Shown one piece after another: positions 41,828 to 50,732 of a stretch of 64,000 bases of DNA. The stretch lies in the NCBI GenBank assembly GCA_029785195.1, contig JAFMAD010000001.1, forward strand, positions 1-64,000, given 5' to 3'. The position numbers and the translations under genes were made by a program. The notes below the pieces were generated by a model that did not search any database, was not told where the DNA came from, and worked only from the letters and a program-made list of their open reading frames with translations. The stretch's first letter is position 1; each line of letters starts with the position of its first letter. The DNA comes from Nitrososphaerota archaeon (GTDB lineage Archaea > Thermoproteota > Nitrososphaeria > Nitrososphaerales > Gagatemarchaeaceae).

Positions 41828-42895
41828 TCACAGCTCGACGGTGGACTGGGCGCCGACCACGAGCCGCTTCCCCTTCGGGCGCGCCGCCCCCAGCGAGGAG
41901 ACCGTCGAGTTCGGCCCTATCAGGCTGTCCACGATCCGCTCGCTCGTGTCTATGGTGCACCCGTCCATTATCATCGAATTCTCCACTTCGCCGCTCTTCA
42001 ATACCACCCTGTCGCCTATGCTCGTATACGGGCCGACGTAGACCCCCTCGCCCACCACTGAACCTTTCCCTATGATGACAGGGCCGCGGACTTCCGCGCC
42101 CCTCTTGATGACGCTGTCCGGGCCGACGGAGACCCTCCCGTGGACGTTGGACTCGTCCTCGACAGAGCCGCTGACCTGGTGTTTCAAGTCGTCCAGCACG
42201 AGGCGGTTCGCTTCGACCAGGTCTTCGACCGTCCCGGTGTCCTTCCACCAGCCTGTGACCTCTTGCGCCTCTACCCTCGCCCCGCTGTCGATCAGCCACT
42301 GTATCGCGTCCGTTATCTCAAGCTCCCCCCTTGGGCTGGGCGCGATCTTCCTGACCGCCTCGAAGACCGCCGGCCCGAAGACATAGACCCCCACCAGGGC
42401 CAGGTTGCTCTTAGGGTTCTTGGGCTTCTCCACGGCCCTGGCGACGCGCCCCCTTTCCATCTCGACTACGCCATACCGCGACGGGTCCCTGACGGCGCAC
42501 ACCCCGATGACGCAATCGGCCCCGCTCCGCCCGAATCGCTCCACGAACGCCCCGGCCCCCTGCTTCAGAAGGTTGTCCCCCAGGTACGTTACGAAGGGCT
42601 CCCCCTTCATGCGCCTCTCCGCCAGCTGCACCGCGTGGGCGATCCCCTTCGGCTCAGGCTGCTCGATGTACGAGACCCTGACGCCGAAGTCTGACCCGTC
42701 GCCGAGGAGCTCAACTATCCCCTCCCTCGTCGGGCCGAGGACTACCGCCATGTCGGTTATCCCCGCGTTCCTCAGGTGTTCCAGTCCGTAGAGGATCATC
42801 GGTTTGTTCGCTATTGTGAGGAGATGCTTGTTCCCGGTGAAGGTCAGGGGTCTCAACCTCGTCCCGTGCCCTCCGGCCAAGAGCAGCCCTTTCAA
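41828..42895 (-). CDS. rmlA: Glucose-1-phosphate thymidylyltransferase (long archaeal form)
   Basis: 355 residues. MKGLLLAGGHGTRLRPLTFT is the nucleotidyltransferase signature; GVYVFGPAVFEAV and RVEAQEVTGWWKDTGTVEDL belong to the same domain. The last 110 residues show left-handed beta-helix hexads (VSVGPDSVIKRGAEVRGPVI), as in the longer StrD/archaeal forms. It makes dTDP-glucose from glucose-1-phosphate and dTTP, the first step to dTDP-L-rhamnose. Order on this strand: rmlC, rmlB, rmlD, rmlA. Confidence 0.93.
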   Translation of the reverse strand: MKGLLLAGGHGTRLRPLTFTGNKHLLTIANKPMILYGLEHLRNAGITDMAVVLGPTREGIVELLGDGSDFGVRVSYIEQPEPKGIAHAVQLAERRMKGEPFVTYLGDNLLKQGAGAFVERFGRSGADCVIGVCAVRDPSRYGVVEMERGRVARAVEKPKNPKSNLALVGVYVFGPAVFEAVRKIAPSPRGELEITDAIQWLIDSGARVEAQEVTGWWKDTGTVEDLVEANRLVLDDLKHQVSGSVEDESNVHGRVSVGPDSVIKRGAEVRGPVIIGKGSVVGEGVYVGPYTSIGDRVVLKSGEVENSMIMDGCTIDTSERIVDSLIGPNSTVSSLGAARPKGKRLVVGAQSTVEL

Positions 42896-42925
42896 GTGGT
42901 CAGAGCACCATCCACACCGGCTATT

Positions 42926-43837
42926 CTACTTATCCACCCGGGCGCCGGAGCGCGCCAGCTGACCCTTCAACGAGGGGATGAACTTCCTGAGCGACTCCTC
43001 CAGGCTTTCAGGCTTGGCCGCAAGGCACGAGGCAGCCTTGGACACGTCCAGCGACGTGTCCTTCGGCCTAATCGCGCGCCAGCCCACCTGCTCGCGACTG
43101 GCGGGCACCAGGAGGCCCTCGTCCAGCCCGAGCTCCTTTGCGACGCGCGCGGCGAATTCGAGCCTGGAGATGCCCGTGGACGAGCTGACATGGAGGGTGC
43201 CTTGGAACCTTCTCGCGCCCAGCTCCAGGATCATCATCGAGAGATTCGCCGTGTGCGTGGGGGAGGTGCGCTGGTCTGCCACGACCTTCATTTCTCTGCA
43301 GGCGGAGAGCGCTTCGGCCACGACCACAGGGAAGCTCTTACGCCTAGGATGGAGGCCGTAGGGGGTGCTCGTCCGGGCAATGCACCAGCTGTCCGCGAAG
43401 CGCTCTACTCCGAACTCCCCCATCAGTTTCGACCTCCCATAGAAGTTGACCGGGTTCGGTTCGTCTCCTTCGCGATACGACCCCTTTGAGCCGTCGAAGA
43501 CGTAGTCTGTTGAGACATAGACGAGGTGCGAGCCGGCCCTCTTCGCCTCCCTTGCGATGGCTTCCGTGGCTCTCGCGTTGACCGCCAGGGCGAGCTCCCT
43601 GTCCGACTCGCACTTTTCTACGTCGGTCAGCGCGGCGGCATGGATGACTACGTCCGGCTTGTTTGCCGCGAGGGCTTTCCTGATGCTGTCTGAAGAGCCC
43701 AGGTCCAGCAGGACCGGCATCCCGGCCTCCGGCGGGTAGGCGTGGTGTGCACAAACCAGCTCGGACCCGCCCTTGGCCGCGGCGAAGGCGAGCTCCCTTC
43801 CCACCAGCCCCGTCGACCCCGTGAGAAGTATCTTCAT
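42926..43837 (-). CDS. rmlD: dTDP-4-dehydrorhamnose reductase
   Basis: 303 residues from ATG 43837, 8 bp after the rmlB stop (the longer reading from 43903 lies inside rmlB). MKILLTGSTGLVGRELAFAA is the NAD(P)-binding start; STDYVFDGSKGSYREGDEPN with YGRSKLMGE contains the Tyr-x3-Lys catalytic pair. It reduces dTDP-4-dehydro-L-rhamnose to dTDP-L-rhamnose with NADPH, the final step of the pathway. Rhamnose is then available for the glycosyltransferases nearby. Confidence 0.92.
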   Translation of the reverse strand: MKILLTGSTGLVGRELAFAAAKGGSELVCAHHAYPPEAGMPVLLDLGSSDSIRKALAANKPDVVIHAAALTDVEKCESDRELALAVNARATEAIAREAKRAGSHLVYVSTDYVFDGSKGSYREGDEPNPVNFYGRSKLMGEFGVERFADSWCIARTSTPYGLHPRRKSFPVVVAEALSACREMKVVADQRTSPTHTANLSMMILELGARRFQGTLHVSSSTGISRLEFAARVAKELGLDEGLLVPASREQVGWRAIRPKDTSLDVSKAASCLAAKPESLEESLRKFIPSLKGQLARSGARVDK

Positions 43838-43845
43838 CCCCGTTT

Positions 43846-44841
43846 TCACAGTTTCCAAGGAGCTTCGTGCAGCGCGCTCTTTGTCGCAAGTCGCCCCCAC
43901 CACGACCTGTTGCCAAGATACCAGTCCACGGTCTCGCGGAGCGCTACGTCGAACCCATGTCTGGGTTTCCAGCCGAGCTCTTGCCGTATCTTCGAAGCGT
44001 CAATCGAGTACCGTTTGTCGTGCCCTGGCCTGTCCTCGACGTTTTCGACGAGTCCTCTGTCTTTGCCCATGATGGACAGGACCTTGTCGACGAGGTCCAG
44101 GTTCGTCAGCTCGTTCCAGGCCGCTATGTTGTAGACTTCGCCTGGCCTCCCCTTCAACAAGACGCGCTTCAGGGCCTCCACGTGGTCGAGGACGTATATC
44201 CAGCTCCGCGACTGTTCCCCCTTGCCGTATATCGGGATCTTCATCCCCTTCAGCGCGCGGATTATCGCCTTCGGAATCAGTTTCTCAGGGAACTGGTAAG
44301 GTCCGAAGTTGTTCGAGCACCTTGTGACTATCGTCTTCGTCCCGTACGTCTTGTAGTACGACATGGCCAGGGCCTCTGCTGAGGCCTTGGTGGCGGCGTA
44401 GGGGTTGCTCGGGTTCAACCTGCTCTCCTCATCGAAGGACTCTCCCGCCTTCGCGGAGCCGTAAACCTCGTCCGTCGAGACCTGGACGAACATGCTGACG
44501 CCGTTCCTGCGGACCGCCTCGAGGACGTTGTACGCTCCTATGATGTTCGACCTTACGAACGGTGCGGGACTCGCAATGCTGCGGTCGACGTGGGACTCCG
44601 CAGCGAAGTTCACCACCGCGTCGATCCCGCGTAACTGTTTTTTGACGAACCCGGAGTCGGCGATGTCCCCCTTGACGAACTCGTACCGGCGGTTCTCGCG
44701 CAGGTCCTTTAGGTTCCTCGGGTCCGAGCCGTAGCGGAGGGCGTCTATGTTGACTATCTTGGAGAACGAATCGTCGTCGATTGCCTGCCTGATGAAGTTG
44801 CTCCCGATGAAGCCCAGACCCCCGGTTACGAGGAGTTTCAC
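43846..44841 (-). CDS. rmlB: dTDP-glucose 4,6-dehydratase
   Basis: 331 residues. VTGGLGFIGSNFIRQAI binds NAD+; FVQVSTDEVYGSAKAGESFD carries the catalytic Thr-Asp-Glu and NPYAATKASAEALAM the Tyr-x3-Lys pair. It converts dTDP-glucose to dTDP-4-dehydro-6-deoxyglucose. Starts with an ATGA-type overlap at the end of rmlC and is followed 8 bp later by rmlD, so the four genes read as an operon. Confidence 0.95.
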   Translation of the reverse strand: MKLLVTGGLGFIGSNFIRQAIDDDSFSKIVNIDALRYGSDPRNLKDLRENRRYEFVKGDIADSGFVKKQLRGIDAVVNFAAESHVDRSIASPAPFVRSNIIGAYNVLEAVRRNGVSMFVQVSTDEVYGSAKAGESFDEESRLNPSNPYAATKASAEALAMSYYKTYGTKTIVTRCSNNFGPYQFPEKLIPKAIIRALKGMKIPIYGKGEQSRSWIYVLDHVEALKRVLLKGRPGEVYNIAAWNELTNLDLVDKVLSIMGKDRGLVENVEDRPGHDKRYSIDASKIRQELGWKPRHGFDVALRETVDWYLGNRSWWGRLATKSALHEAPWKL

Positions 44842-45419
44842 GCGGCCACCACGTCCGTCTTTTCCGAGAATCGGAAGTTGTTCTCCGCGTCTCGCAGCGT
44901 AGGCAAGGAGGAGTCCCTCTCAGACAGTATGGGCTCCTTGACAGGCCATGCGATGCCGAGCTCCCTGTCGTCCCACCTTATCCCCCGTTCGAGCTCCGGC
45001 GCATATTCGCGGGTGACCTTGTAGATCACATCAGCCTTCTCTGACAGGACGCAGAACCCGTGCGCAAACCCTTCAGGGATGTAAAGCCCCCTGCGGTTGC
45101 CGGCGGAGAGCGTTTCTCCCACCCATCTCCCATAGGTGGGCGAGTCCCTTCTCAGGTCGACCGCCACATCAAAGACCTCCCCAGCCGTGACGAATACGAA
45201 CTTCGCTTGTGCGCCGGGGTTCAACTGATAATGAAGGCCTCTCAGGACTCCCCTGACCGAGTGCGAGTGGTTGTCCTGGACGAACCTAGCCCCTATCCCG
45301 TTCTCCACGAACTGCGACTCCCTGAAGACCTCTGCGAAGCAACCCCTGTCGTCTTTGAAGTCCTTGGCCCCGACCAGAATCACACCTGGCATCTTCAGCC
45401 TTCTGAAGCTCAACGGCAC
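44838..45419 (-). CDS. rmlC: dTDP-4-dehydrorhamnose 3,5-epimerase
   Basis: 193 residues from GTG 45419. The cupin shows FVQDNHSHSVRGVLRGLHYQ with the catalytic His and Lys (in AKFVFVTAGEVFDVAVDLR), YIPEGFAHGFCVLSE and later the Tyr of VTREYAPE. Converts the dehydratase product to dTDP-4-dehydro-L-rhamnose. GGGTTTTATTCC near 45447 gives a leaderless start. It is the first gene of the rhamnose operon and is divergent from pilus locus B, only about 200 bp away. Confidence 0.94.
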   Translation of the reverse strand: MPLSFRRLKMPGVILVGAKDFKDDRGCFAEVFRESQFVENGIGARFVQDNHSHSVRGVLRGLHYQLNPGAQAKFVFVTAGEVFDVAVDLRRDSPTYGRWVGETLSAGNRRGLYIPEGFAHGFCVLSEKADVIYKVTREYAPELERGIRWDDRELGIAWPVKEPILSERDSSLPTLRDAENNFRFSEKTDVVAA

Positions 45420-45574
45420 GCGGTCTGTCTCTTTAGGCGGGAATAAAACCCATTGTGGCGCCGCACCCCGCTCGTGCTATTCTACGGGCACCAGTCTGCC
45501 CGACGCCCTTTCACGATGCCCGCCCTCCGTCGGCGAGTCGGCCCCATTCCGGGAGACGGAATCCAGACTTCAAG

Positions 45575-45595
45575 TCCATAACCGATAATTAAAGA
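45575..45595 (+). promoter_or_regulatory. Promoter of pilus locus B, shared with the GT2 gene
   Basis: Starts TCCATAACCGA and ends TAATTAAAGA; 19 of 21 positions agree with 33048-33068. Its TATA core is 26 bp upstream of the TTG at 45617. The extra conserved bases on the upstream side probably include a BRE or an activator site common to the two transcription units. Confidence 0.65.
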
Positions 45596-45616
45596 GAAAG
45601 CCCGTTTCATGTTCGT

Positions 45617-46216
45617 TTGAGAGTATCAAAGACGAGAAGGCGTGCCATCTCCGAGCTCGTCGCCAGCGTCCTCCTCATCGCCATAACCCTCATCACGGGC
45701 TTCGCGGTATGGGGGTATGTCGACAACCAGGCAGGCACGGCTGAGCAGGCGTACGGGCAGAGCGTCGGCGCGACGGCGAACTACCTCCAGGAGAAGTTCG
45801 TCGTGGTGAGCATGGACCTGAGCGCAGGTTCGGCCGCCACCGTCTGGCTCTACAACAACGGGAACGTCCCCCTCCAGCTCGTCCAGGTCAGGCTTTATGA
45901 CTCTGCGAAGAAGATAGACCTCCTCTACAACTATACCGTCAGCGGGTCCACCAAGACAGACAACGTCTACGACCTCCTCAGCACCAGCACCGGGGAGTGC
46001 AAGACCGCAGCCTCTACCTATGAAAGTCCTCTTCTCTCGACCGCGGATGCGAAGCCAGGCACCACTCTGGCCCTCAAGCTCACAATCCCTCCCACGCAGA
46101 CTGGATGCCCGTCATTTGGGCAGACGTTCTCTTCGAACGTCGTCTATTCTGCCGTGATCCTGGCATCCTATGGGAACACCGTGACCTTCTCCCAGAACGA
46201 TACGCAGTACGGATAG
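45617..46216 (+). CDS. Pilin-like protein 1, locus B
   Basis: 199 residues from a TTG at 45617. RRRAISELVASVLLIAITLI provides the type III signal (RA/I cleavage) and filament helix. The mature domain has YLQEKFVVVSMDLSAG and two cysteines (GECK and TGCPS) that may pair. The stop TAG at 46214-46216 is in the same frame as the next gene, only 12 bases before its presumed first codon. Confidence 0.87.
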   Translation: MRVSKTRRRAISELVASVLLIAITLITGFAVWGYVDNQAGTAEQAYGQSVGATANYLQEKFVVVSMDLSAGSAATVWLYNNGNVPLQLVQVRLYDSAKKIDLLYNYTVSGSTKTDNVYDLLSTSTGECKTAASTYESPLLSTADAKPGTTLALKLTIPPTQTGCPSFGQTFSSNVVYSAVILASYGNTVTFSQNDTQYG

Positions 46217-46228
46217 GGTGGACCAAAG

Positions 46229-47299
46229 ACGAAAATCCCCAGGCTGAATAGCAGGAGAAAAGGCGTCGCCGGCATCATCGCGGCCGTGCTCTTGTTCGCG
46301 ATGCTGTTCACGGTGGGCGCGGGGTACTTCCTCTATGTGAACCAGGCCAACACGGTATACACGAAGGCTCTCCTGGCCAGGGCGGGGGGGATTTCAAGCC
46401 AGGCCGAGGAGGCGCTCTCGCTCACCACAGCCCTGACGACCGGAGGCCACATCAGCGTCTACGCGAACAACACGGGCGGGATTGGCGTGAACATCACTTC
46501 ACTCTACCTTCTGGGCTCGTCCGGGGCCACCCTGAAGTGCATGGGCGTGGGGCTTCCGAGCGGCTGCACCAACGGCACTCCCTTCCCTGTCTGGGTCAAC
46601 GTGGGCGGGGGGAGCGGGGTGATCGACACAGGCTACACGCCAGTATCAGGTGATGTGTACACGATAAAGCTCGTGACGCAGAGAGGGACGGTTTTCTCTG
46701 CCACTTATCCTGCAGCGGCTACGTCTTTGGCTGCGAGGGCGTTGTCCAGCGGAGCGATTGGGGACCTGTACCTGCACTTCCAGTCATACACATACTACTC
46801 TGTAGCATCTTGCACGTCCACATTGGCAGGGAACGCAGGATACTGCCTTGACAAGCTAGGACCAGCTTTCACGATTCCGTCGAGCACCATGAAGGCGGGG
46901 CCCGTAGCGTTTTCAGTCGAGATTACGAATCTCAACCAGCAACAGCAGAACATCACCCTAGACGAGTACACGCTGATGCTCCAATTCTGGAGTCACAGTA
47001 ACAGTTTCAGCAACGTCGCATGGTACATAGTCTCCAATGAGACAGATAGCCTCAATCAAAATGTCATAATGACAACATACACCCCACTCCTACTCCCCTA
47101 CGACAAAGTGGTCACAATCGTATTCGCCTCTCTGAACTACGGAACGTTCGCCCCATTGACCCCTAACAACATAGGGACGATTGAATCAGGCACGACCGCG
47201 GCAGTTTTCCTGTCGTCTCATGGATGGCTTGGAATCCCAGACACCCAGACGCAGAACTACGGCCAGAACTCGCCGTACGTCACCACCCTCTACACATAG
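46229..47299 (+). CDS. Pilin-like protein 2, locus B, with apparent ACG start
   Basis: About 356 residues. After the in-frame TAG of the preceding gene, the frame reads GGPK then ACG-AAA-ATC-CCC, i.e. (M)KIPRLNSRRKGVAGIIAAVL, closely like the leader MKIPQKRRAVSPIVATLLL of the locus A pilin. A start at the ACG (46229), with GGGTGG about 8 bases before it, is therefore likely. The first conventional start is GTG 46286, inside the hydrophobic helix, which would delete the peptidase site KG/V. The C-terminal domain is large, with cysteine-containing loops. Probable minor or tip pilin. Confidence 0.72.
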   Translation, partial: TKIPRLNSRRKGVAGIIAAVLLFAMLFTVGAGYFLYVNQANTVYTKALLARAGGISSQAEEALSLTTALTTGGHISVYANNTGGIGVNITSLYLLGSSGATLKCMGVGLPSGCTNGTPFPVWVNVGGGSGVIDTGYTPVSGDVYTIKLVTQRGTVFSATYPAAATSLAARALSSGAIGDLYLHFQSYTYYSVASCTSTLAGNAGYCLDKLGPAFTIPSSTMKAGPVAFSVEITNLNQQQQNITLDEYTLMLQFWSHSNSFSNVAWYIVSNETDSLNQNVIMTTYTPLLLPYDKVVTIVFASLNYGTFAPLTPNNIGTIESGTTAAVFLSSHGWLGIPDTQTQNYGQNSPYVTTLYT

Positions 47300-47308
47300 T
47301 GACCAGCA

Positions 47309-48931
47309 ATGAAAATAGGCTTTGGTGGGGGGAAGAAGCGAGGGCAGGCGGGGGAGGTCCAGCAGAAGCGCAGCTTCGTCGTCCGCTTCCCCTTCACCGG
47401 CACCCCCGTCCCAGCCGGGGGGAGGCTCCTCGACCGGTACCCCCTCACCAACCCCTACGCCTACGCCGCGATAGTCGAGGACGAGAGCGGGGGGAGGAAG
47501 TACTACCTCGACGAGGTCCCGCTCACCCATGGCGAAGCGAACGTCTACAGCTACATCCTCGACAAGCTGGAGACCGAGCTCACCATCCCGCGCACCGACG
47601 TCGACCCGAAGAAGTACTTCGCCGAGCAGGCCAAGCGCATCGTCGCGAAGTACGGGATCAAGGTCGCCCCCCTCCCCTGGGCCAAGATACTCTACTTCGC
47701 GGAGAGGGACCTCGTCGGCTTCGACGTGCTCGACGCGATGCTGAAGGACCCCAACATCGAGGACATCTCGGTGGACGGCGTCGGCAAGCCAGTCTTCGTC
47801 TACCACAGGCGTTTCGAAAGTCTTGCGACGAACGTGGTGTTCGCCAAGGACGCGGAGCTCGACAACCTGATCACCAGGCTCGCCCACATGGCCGGGAAGC
47901 ACATCTCCACCGCATTTCCCATCCTTCAGGGGACCCTCCCCGGGAGGCACAGGCTGATGGCTACGTTCAGGCGGGAGATATCGCCCTACGGGAGCACCCT
48001 CACAGTCAGGAAGTTCAGGGAGGACCCGCTCACCATCATAGACCTCCTGAACGCCAGGGTCATCGACCAGAGGATGGCGGCTTACTTCTGGCTGCTCATG
48101 GAGAACAAGGCGACCAGCCTGATTGTTGGCTCGACCGGGTCCGGCAAGACGACCCTCCTCAACGCCCTCCTCACACTCACCAGGACCAACTCGAAGATAG
48201 TCACAATCGAGGAGGTCCAGGAGGTCAACATCCCCCACTTCAACTGGTCAGCTCTGCTCGCTCGCGAGAACTATGGTACGAATGTCGACATCTCCAGCCA
48301 GGTGAACCTCTTCGACCTCGTGAAGGCGGCCATGAGGATGCGTCCCGACATCATAGTGGTCGGGGAGGTCAGGGGGGAAGAAGCATACGTCCTGTTCCAG
48401 GCGATTTCGACCGGTCACGGAGGCGCCTCCACGGTTCACGCCGATGACGTGGAGTCCGCCATCCAGAGGCTCACCTCCAAGCCCATGGACGTCCCTCCCG
48501 CCTTCATCCCGTTTCTCGACCTTACCTTCACCGTGCGCAGGATATCCATCCCCAACCCCGGCGGGGGTTTCCGCGCCGTCCGGAGGATAGTGTCGGTCGA
48601 CGAGATCGTCAAGGTGGGGGACTATTTCAACGCCTTCAAGTGGAACCCGGCCACCGACACCTTCAGGTCGTCTGAGCTCAGAGCGAGCCCCAAGCTCAAC
48701 AGGCTCGCGAAAGACCTTGGGATGAGCCTCGCCGACATCACAGAGGAACTCAATAGGAGGTCCGTCGTCCTCAGATGGCTCCAGGAGCGGGGGGTCCGCA
48801 ACTTCCGCGAAGTCTCGGCGGTCCTCGAAGATTACTCCGCAAGGCCCGCGCCGGTATTCCAGAGAGCCGCCAAGGAGCTCGGGATCGCGGGTACTCCGGA
48901 GGCGGTCGCTGCGGAAGGGTTCAAGCTTTGA
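47309..48931 (+). CDS. TadA/VirB11-type pilus assembly ATPase, locus B
   Basis: 540 residues, intein-free. After a Lys/Gly-rich start and the N-domain (TTRTxVDPKKYFAEQAKR region), Walker A GSTGSGKT is at about 274-281, Asp-box IVTIEEVQEVNIPHF follows, Walker B DIIVVGEVRGEEA is near 347 and His-box STGHGGASTVHADDVES closes the core. It powers assembly or retraction of the locus B filament. It overlaps the fused TadC gene by TTGA exactly as in locus A. Compared with the locus A ATPase it lacks the two N-terminal hydrophobic helices. Confidence 0.94.
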   Translation: MKIGFGGGKKRGQAGEVQQKRSFVVRFPFTGTPVPAGGRLLDRYPLTNPYAYAAIVEDESGGRKYYLDEVPLTHGEANVYSYILDKLETELTIPRTDVDPKKYFAEQAKRIVAKYGIKVAPLPWAKILYFAERDLVGFDVLDAMLKDPNIEDISVDGVGKPVFVYHRRFESLATNVVFAKDAELDNLITRLAHMAGKHISTAFPILQGTLPGRHRLMATFRREISPYGSTLTVRKFREDPLTIIDLLNARVIDQRMAAYFWLLMENKATSLIVGSTGSGKTTLLNALLTLTRTNSKIVTIEEVQEVNIPHFNWSALLARENYGTNVDISSQVNLFDLVKAAMRMRPDIIVVGEVRGEEAYVLFQAISTGHGGASTVHADDVESAIQRLTSKPMDVPPAFIPFLDLTFTVRRISIPNPGGGFRAVRRIVSVDEIVKVGDYFNAFKWNPATDTFRSSELRASPKLNRLAKDLGMSLADITEELNRRSVVLRWLQERGVRNFREVSAVLEDYSARPAPVFQRAAKELGIAGTPEAVAAEGFKL

Positions 48932-50658
48932 AGCGTACTGGATCACCCGCTGCGGAGCCGAAGCCGAACCTGGATTCGCTTGACCTGGTCTCAGGGTTCT
49001 CGTACAAGCTGTTCGGGCGGTACTCCAACGGCATAGCCGAGAACAGCCCCTGGCTCAGAGACGAAATCCTGAGCTCGAACATGCGCATCACCCCGGAGGG
49101 CCTCATCTCGCTCGCCTTCTTCGGGAGCGTCCTCTCGGCGCTGATCTTCGCCGCGGAGCTCGGCATCGCCCTCGCGCTGGCCAACCCGTTCCTCCTCCTC
49201 ATATCAGGCGCCTTCGCCGCCACCCCGCCGCTGGTCTTCCTCCTCATAATGAGGTCGCCCAGGATAAGCCAGGGCTCTAGGTCGGCCGCCCTCGAGAACG
49301 AGCTCCCCTTCGTGGTCGGCTTCATAGTCGTCCTGGCGGGAGGGGGGATCTCACCAATCGCCTCCCTTCGTCGGATCGCCAACATGACGGGCATCTTCCC
49401 CAACGCCGCCAAGGAAGCGAAGAGGATCCTCCTGGACATCGACGTGTTCGGCCTGGACCCTGTCACGGCCCTCGAGAAGGCGGCCGAGACCAACCCCAAC
49501 AAGCCCTTCGCTGAGCTCCTCTACGGGTACACGACGATAATCAAGACAGGGGGGGACATGAACTCCTTTCTCAACAACAAGCTCAAGGAGATCTACGAGA
49601 CGAGGTCCATCAAGGTCAAGAAGGCTTCAGAGACCATCGGCACCCTCGCCGAGGGGTACGTCACCATCACCTCCGTTTTGGGCATAAGCCTCTTCGTCCT
49701 GTTCCAGTCCCAGGCGCTGATCAGCCACAGCTCGTCAGGGCTCCAGGGGATCGAGGTCTTCGGGCTCGTGGGGGTCCCAGCGTTCTCCATGCTCTTCATG
49801 TACATGTTGAACGCGGTGCAGGCGAGGTACCCGTTCATCGACTACAGGCCGTACAAGGCCTTCGGCCTGTCTGTGCCTGTCGGGATCCTGCTGTTCGCGC
49901 TCCCCCTCCCGCTAGACCTCTTCTTCCATACCTCGGTGGCGCTCCTGGGCGCGACGGCCGCGCCGATGGTCGTGGCCATCAGGGCCGCCAGCGAGAAGAA
50001 CGCGCTGGAGAAGGCCCTCCCGGACTTCATCCGGGACATATCCGAAGGGAGGAAGATAGGGCTCTCCCCGGAGCAGACCATCCAGTCCCTCGCAGACAAG
50101 CACTACGGCCTCCTCTCCAAGCACGTCAAGAAGATGAGCGCCCAGGTCACATGGGGGGTGTCGACGGTCCAAGTCATCAAGACCTTCGCCGAGGGGGTCA
50201 AGAGCTGGGTGACGCGGGAGGCGGGGATGCTCCTCACCGAGGTGATCGACGTCGGTGGCGGCACCGTGAAGAGCTTCTCTGACCTTGCCGACTTCACAAG
50301 GAAGATGAACGACCTGGAGAGCGAGAAGCGCTCGTCGCTCAAGCCCTACCTGTTCATCAACTACTTCGCGGCCATAATGGTCATAGTCACCACCTTCATC
50401 ATGGCCTACTTCATCTCCACGCCGATCAACCTGGGCCCGACAGGGACACCCGCAGCGTCCGCGCCCGCGGTCGACAAGGGGTCCATCGACGTCCTCCTGA
50501 CCGTGGCGGTCTTCGAGAGCTGGTTCATCGGGATGGTGGGGGGGAAGATGGGGGAAGGGAGCGTCGCCGACGGGTTCAAGCACGCGTTCGCCCTCGTTGT
50601 CATAGCCATGGTAGCGGTGTTCATCGCCCAGGCGGTCATGCACCTGAGCTTGTTGTAG
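48928..50658 (+). CDS. Fused double TadC (two T2SSF domains), locus B
   Basis: 576 residues from a TTG at 48928 overlapping the ATPase TGA. Two complete F domains in tandem: the first around residues 110-260 with NELPFVVGFIVVLAGGGIS, the second around 350-500 with ALPDFIRDISEGRKIGLS, each flanked by membrane helices. Locus A codes the same two units as separate genes of 299 and 287 residues, so fusion or fission separates the loci. The following surface protein gene starts after a gap of about 75 bp with its own promoter. Confidence 0.92.
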   Translation: MKRTGSPAAEPKPNLDSLDLVSGFSYKLFGRYSNGIAENSPWLRDEILSSNMRITPEGLISLAFFGSVLSALIFAAELGIALALANPFLLLISGAFAATPPLVFLLIMRSPRISQGSRSAALENELPFVVGFIVVLAGGGISPIASLRRIANMTGIFPNAAKEAKRILLDIDVFGLDPVTALEKAAETNPNKPFAELLYGYTTIIKTGGDMNSFLNNKLKEIYETRSIKVKKASETIGTLAEGYVTITSVLGISLFVLFQSQALISHSSSGLQGIEVFGLVGVPAFSMLFMYMLNAVQARYPFIDYRPYKAFGLSVPVGILLFALPLPLDLFFHTSVALLGATAAPMVVAIRAASEKNALEKALPDFIRDISEGRKIGLSPEQTIQSLADKHYGLLSKHVKKMSAQVTWGVSTVQVIKTFAEGVKSWVTREAGMLLTEVIDVGGGTVKSFSDLADFTRKMNDLESEKRSSLKPYLFINYFAAIMVIVTTFIMAYFISTPINLGPTGTPAASAPAVDKGSIDVLLTVAVFESWFIGMVGGKMGEGSVADGFKHAFALVVIAMVAVFIAQAVMHLSLL

Positions 50659-50732
50659 CGGGGGGACATGGATTGCGAATTCTTACCCGGGTTCCTTGTA
50701 GCTGAAATATCTTGGAACGTCCGAACCACAAG

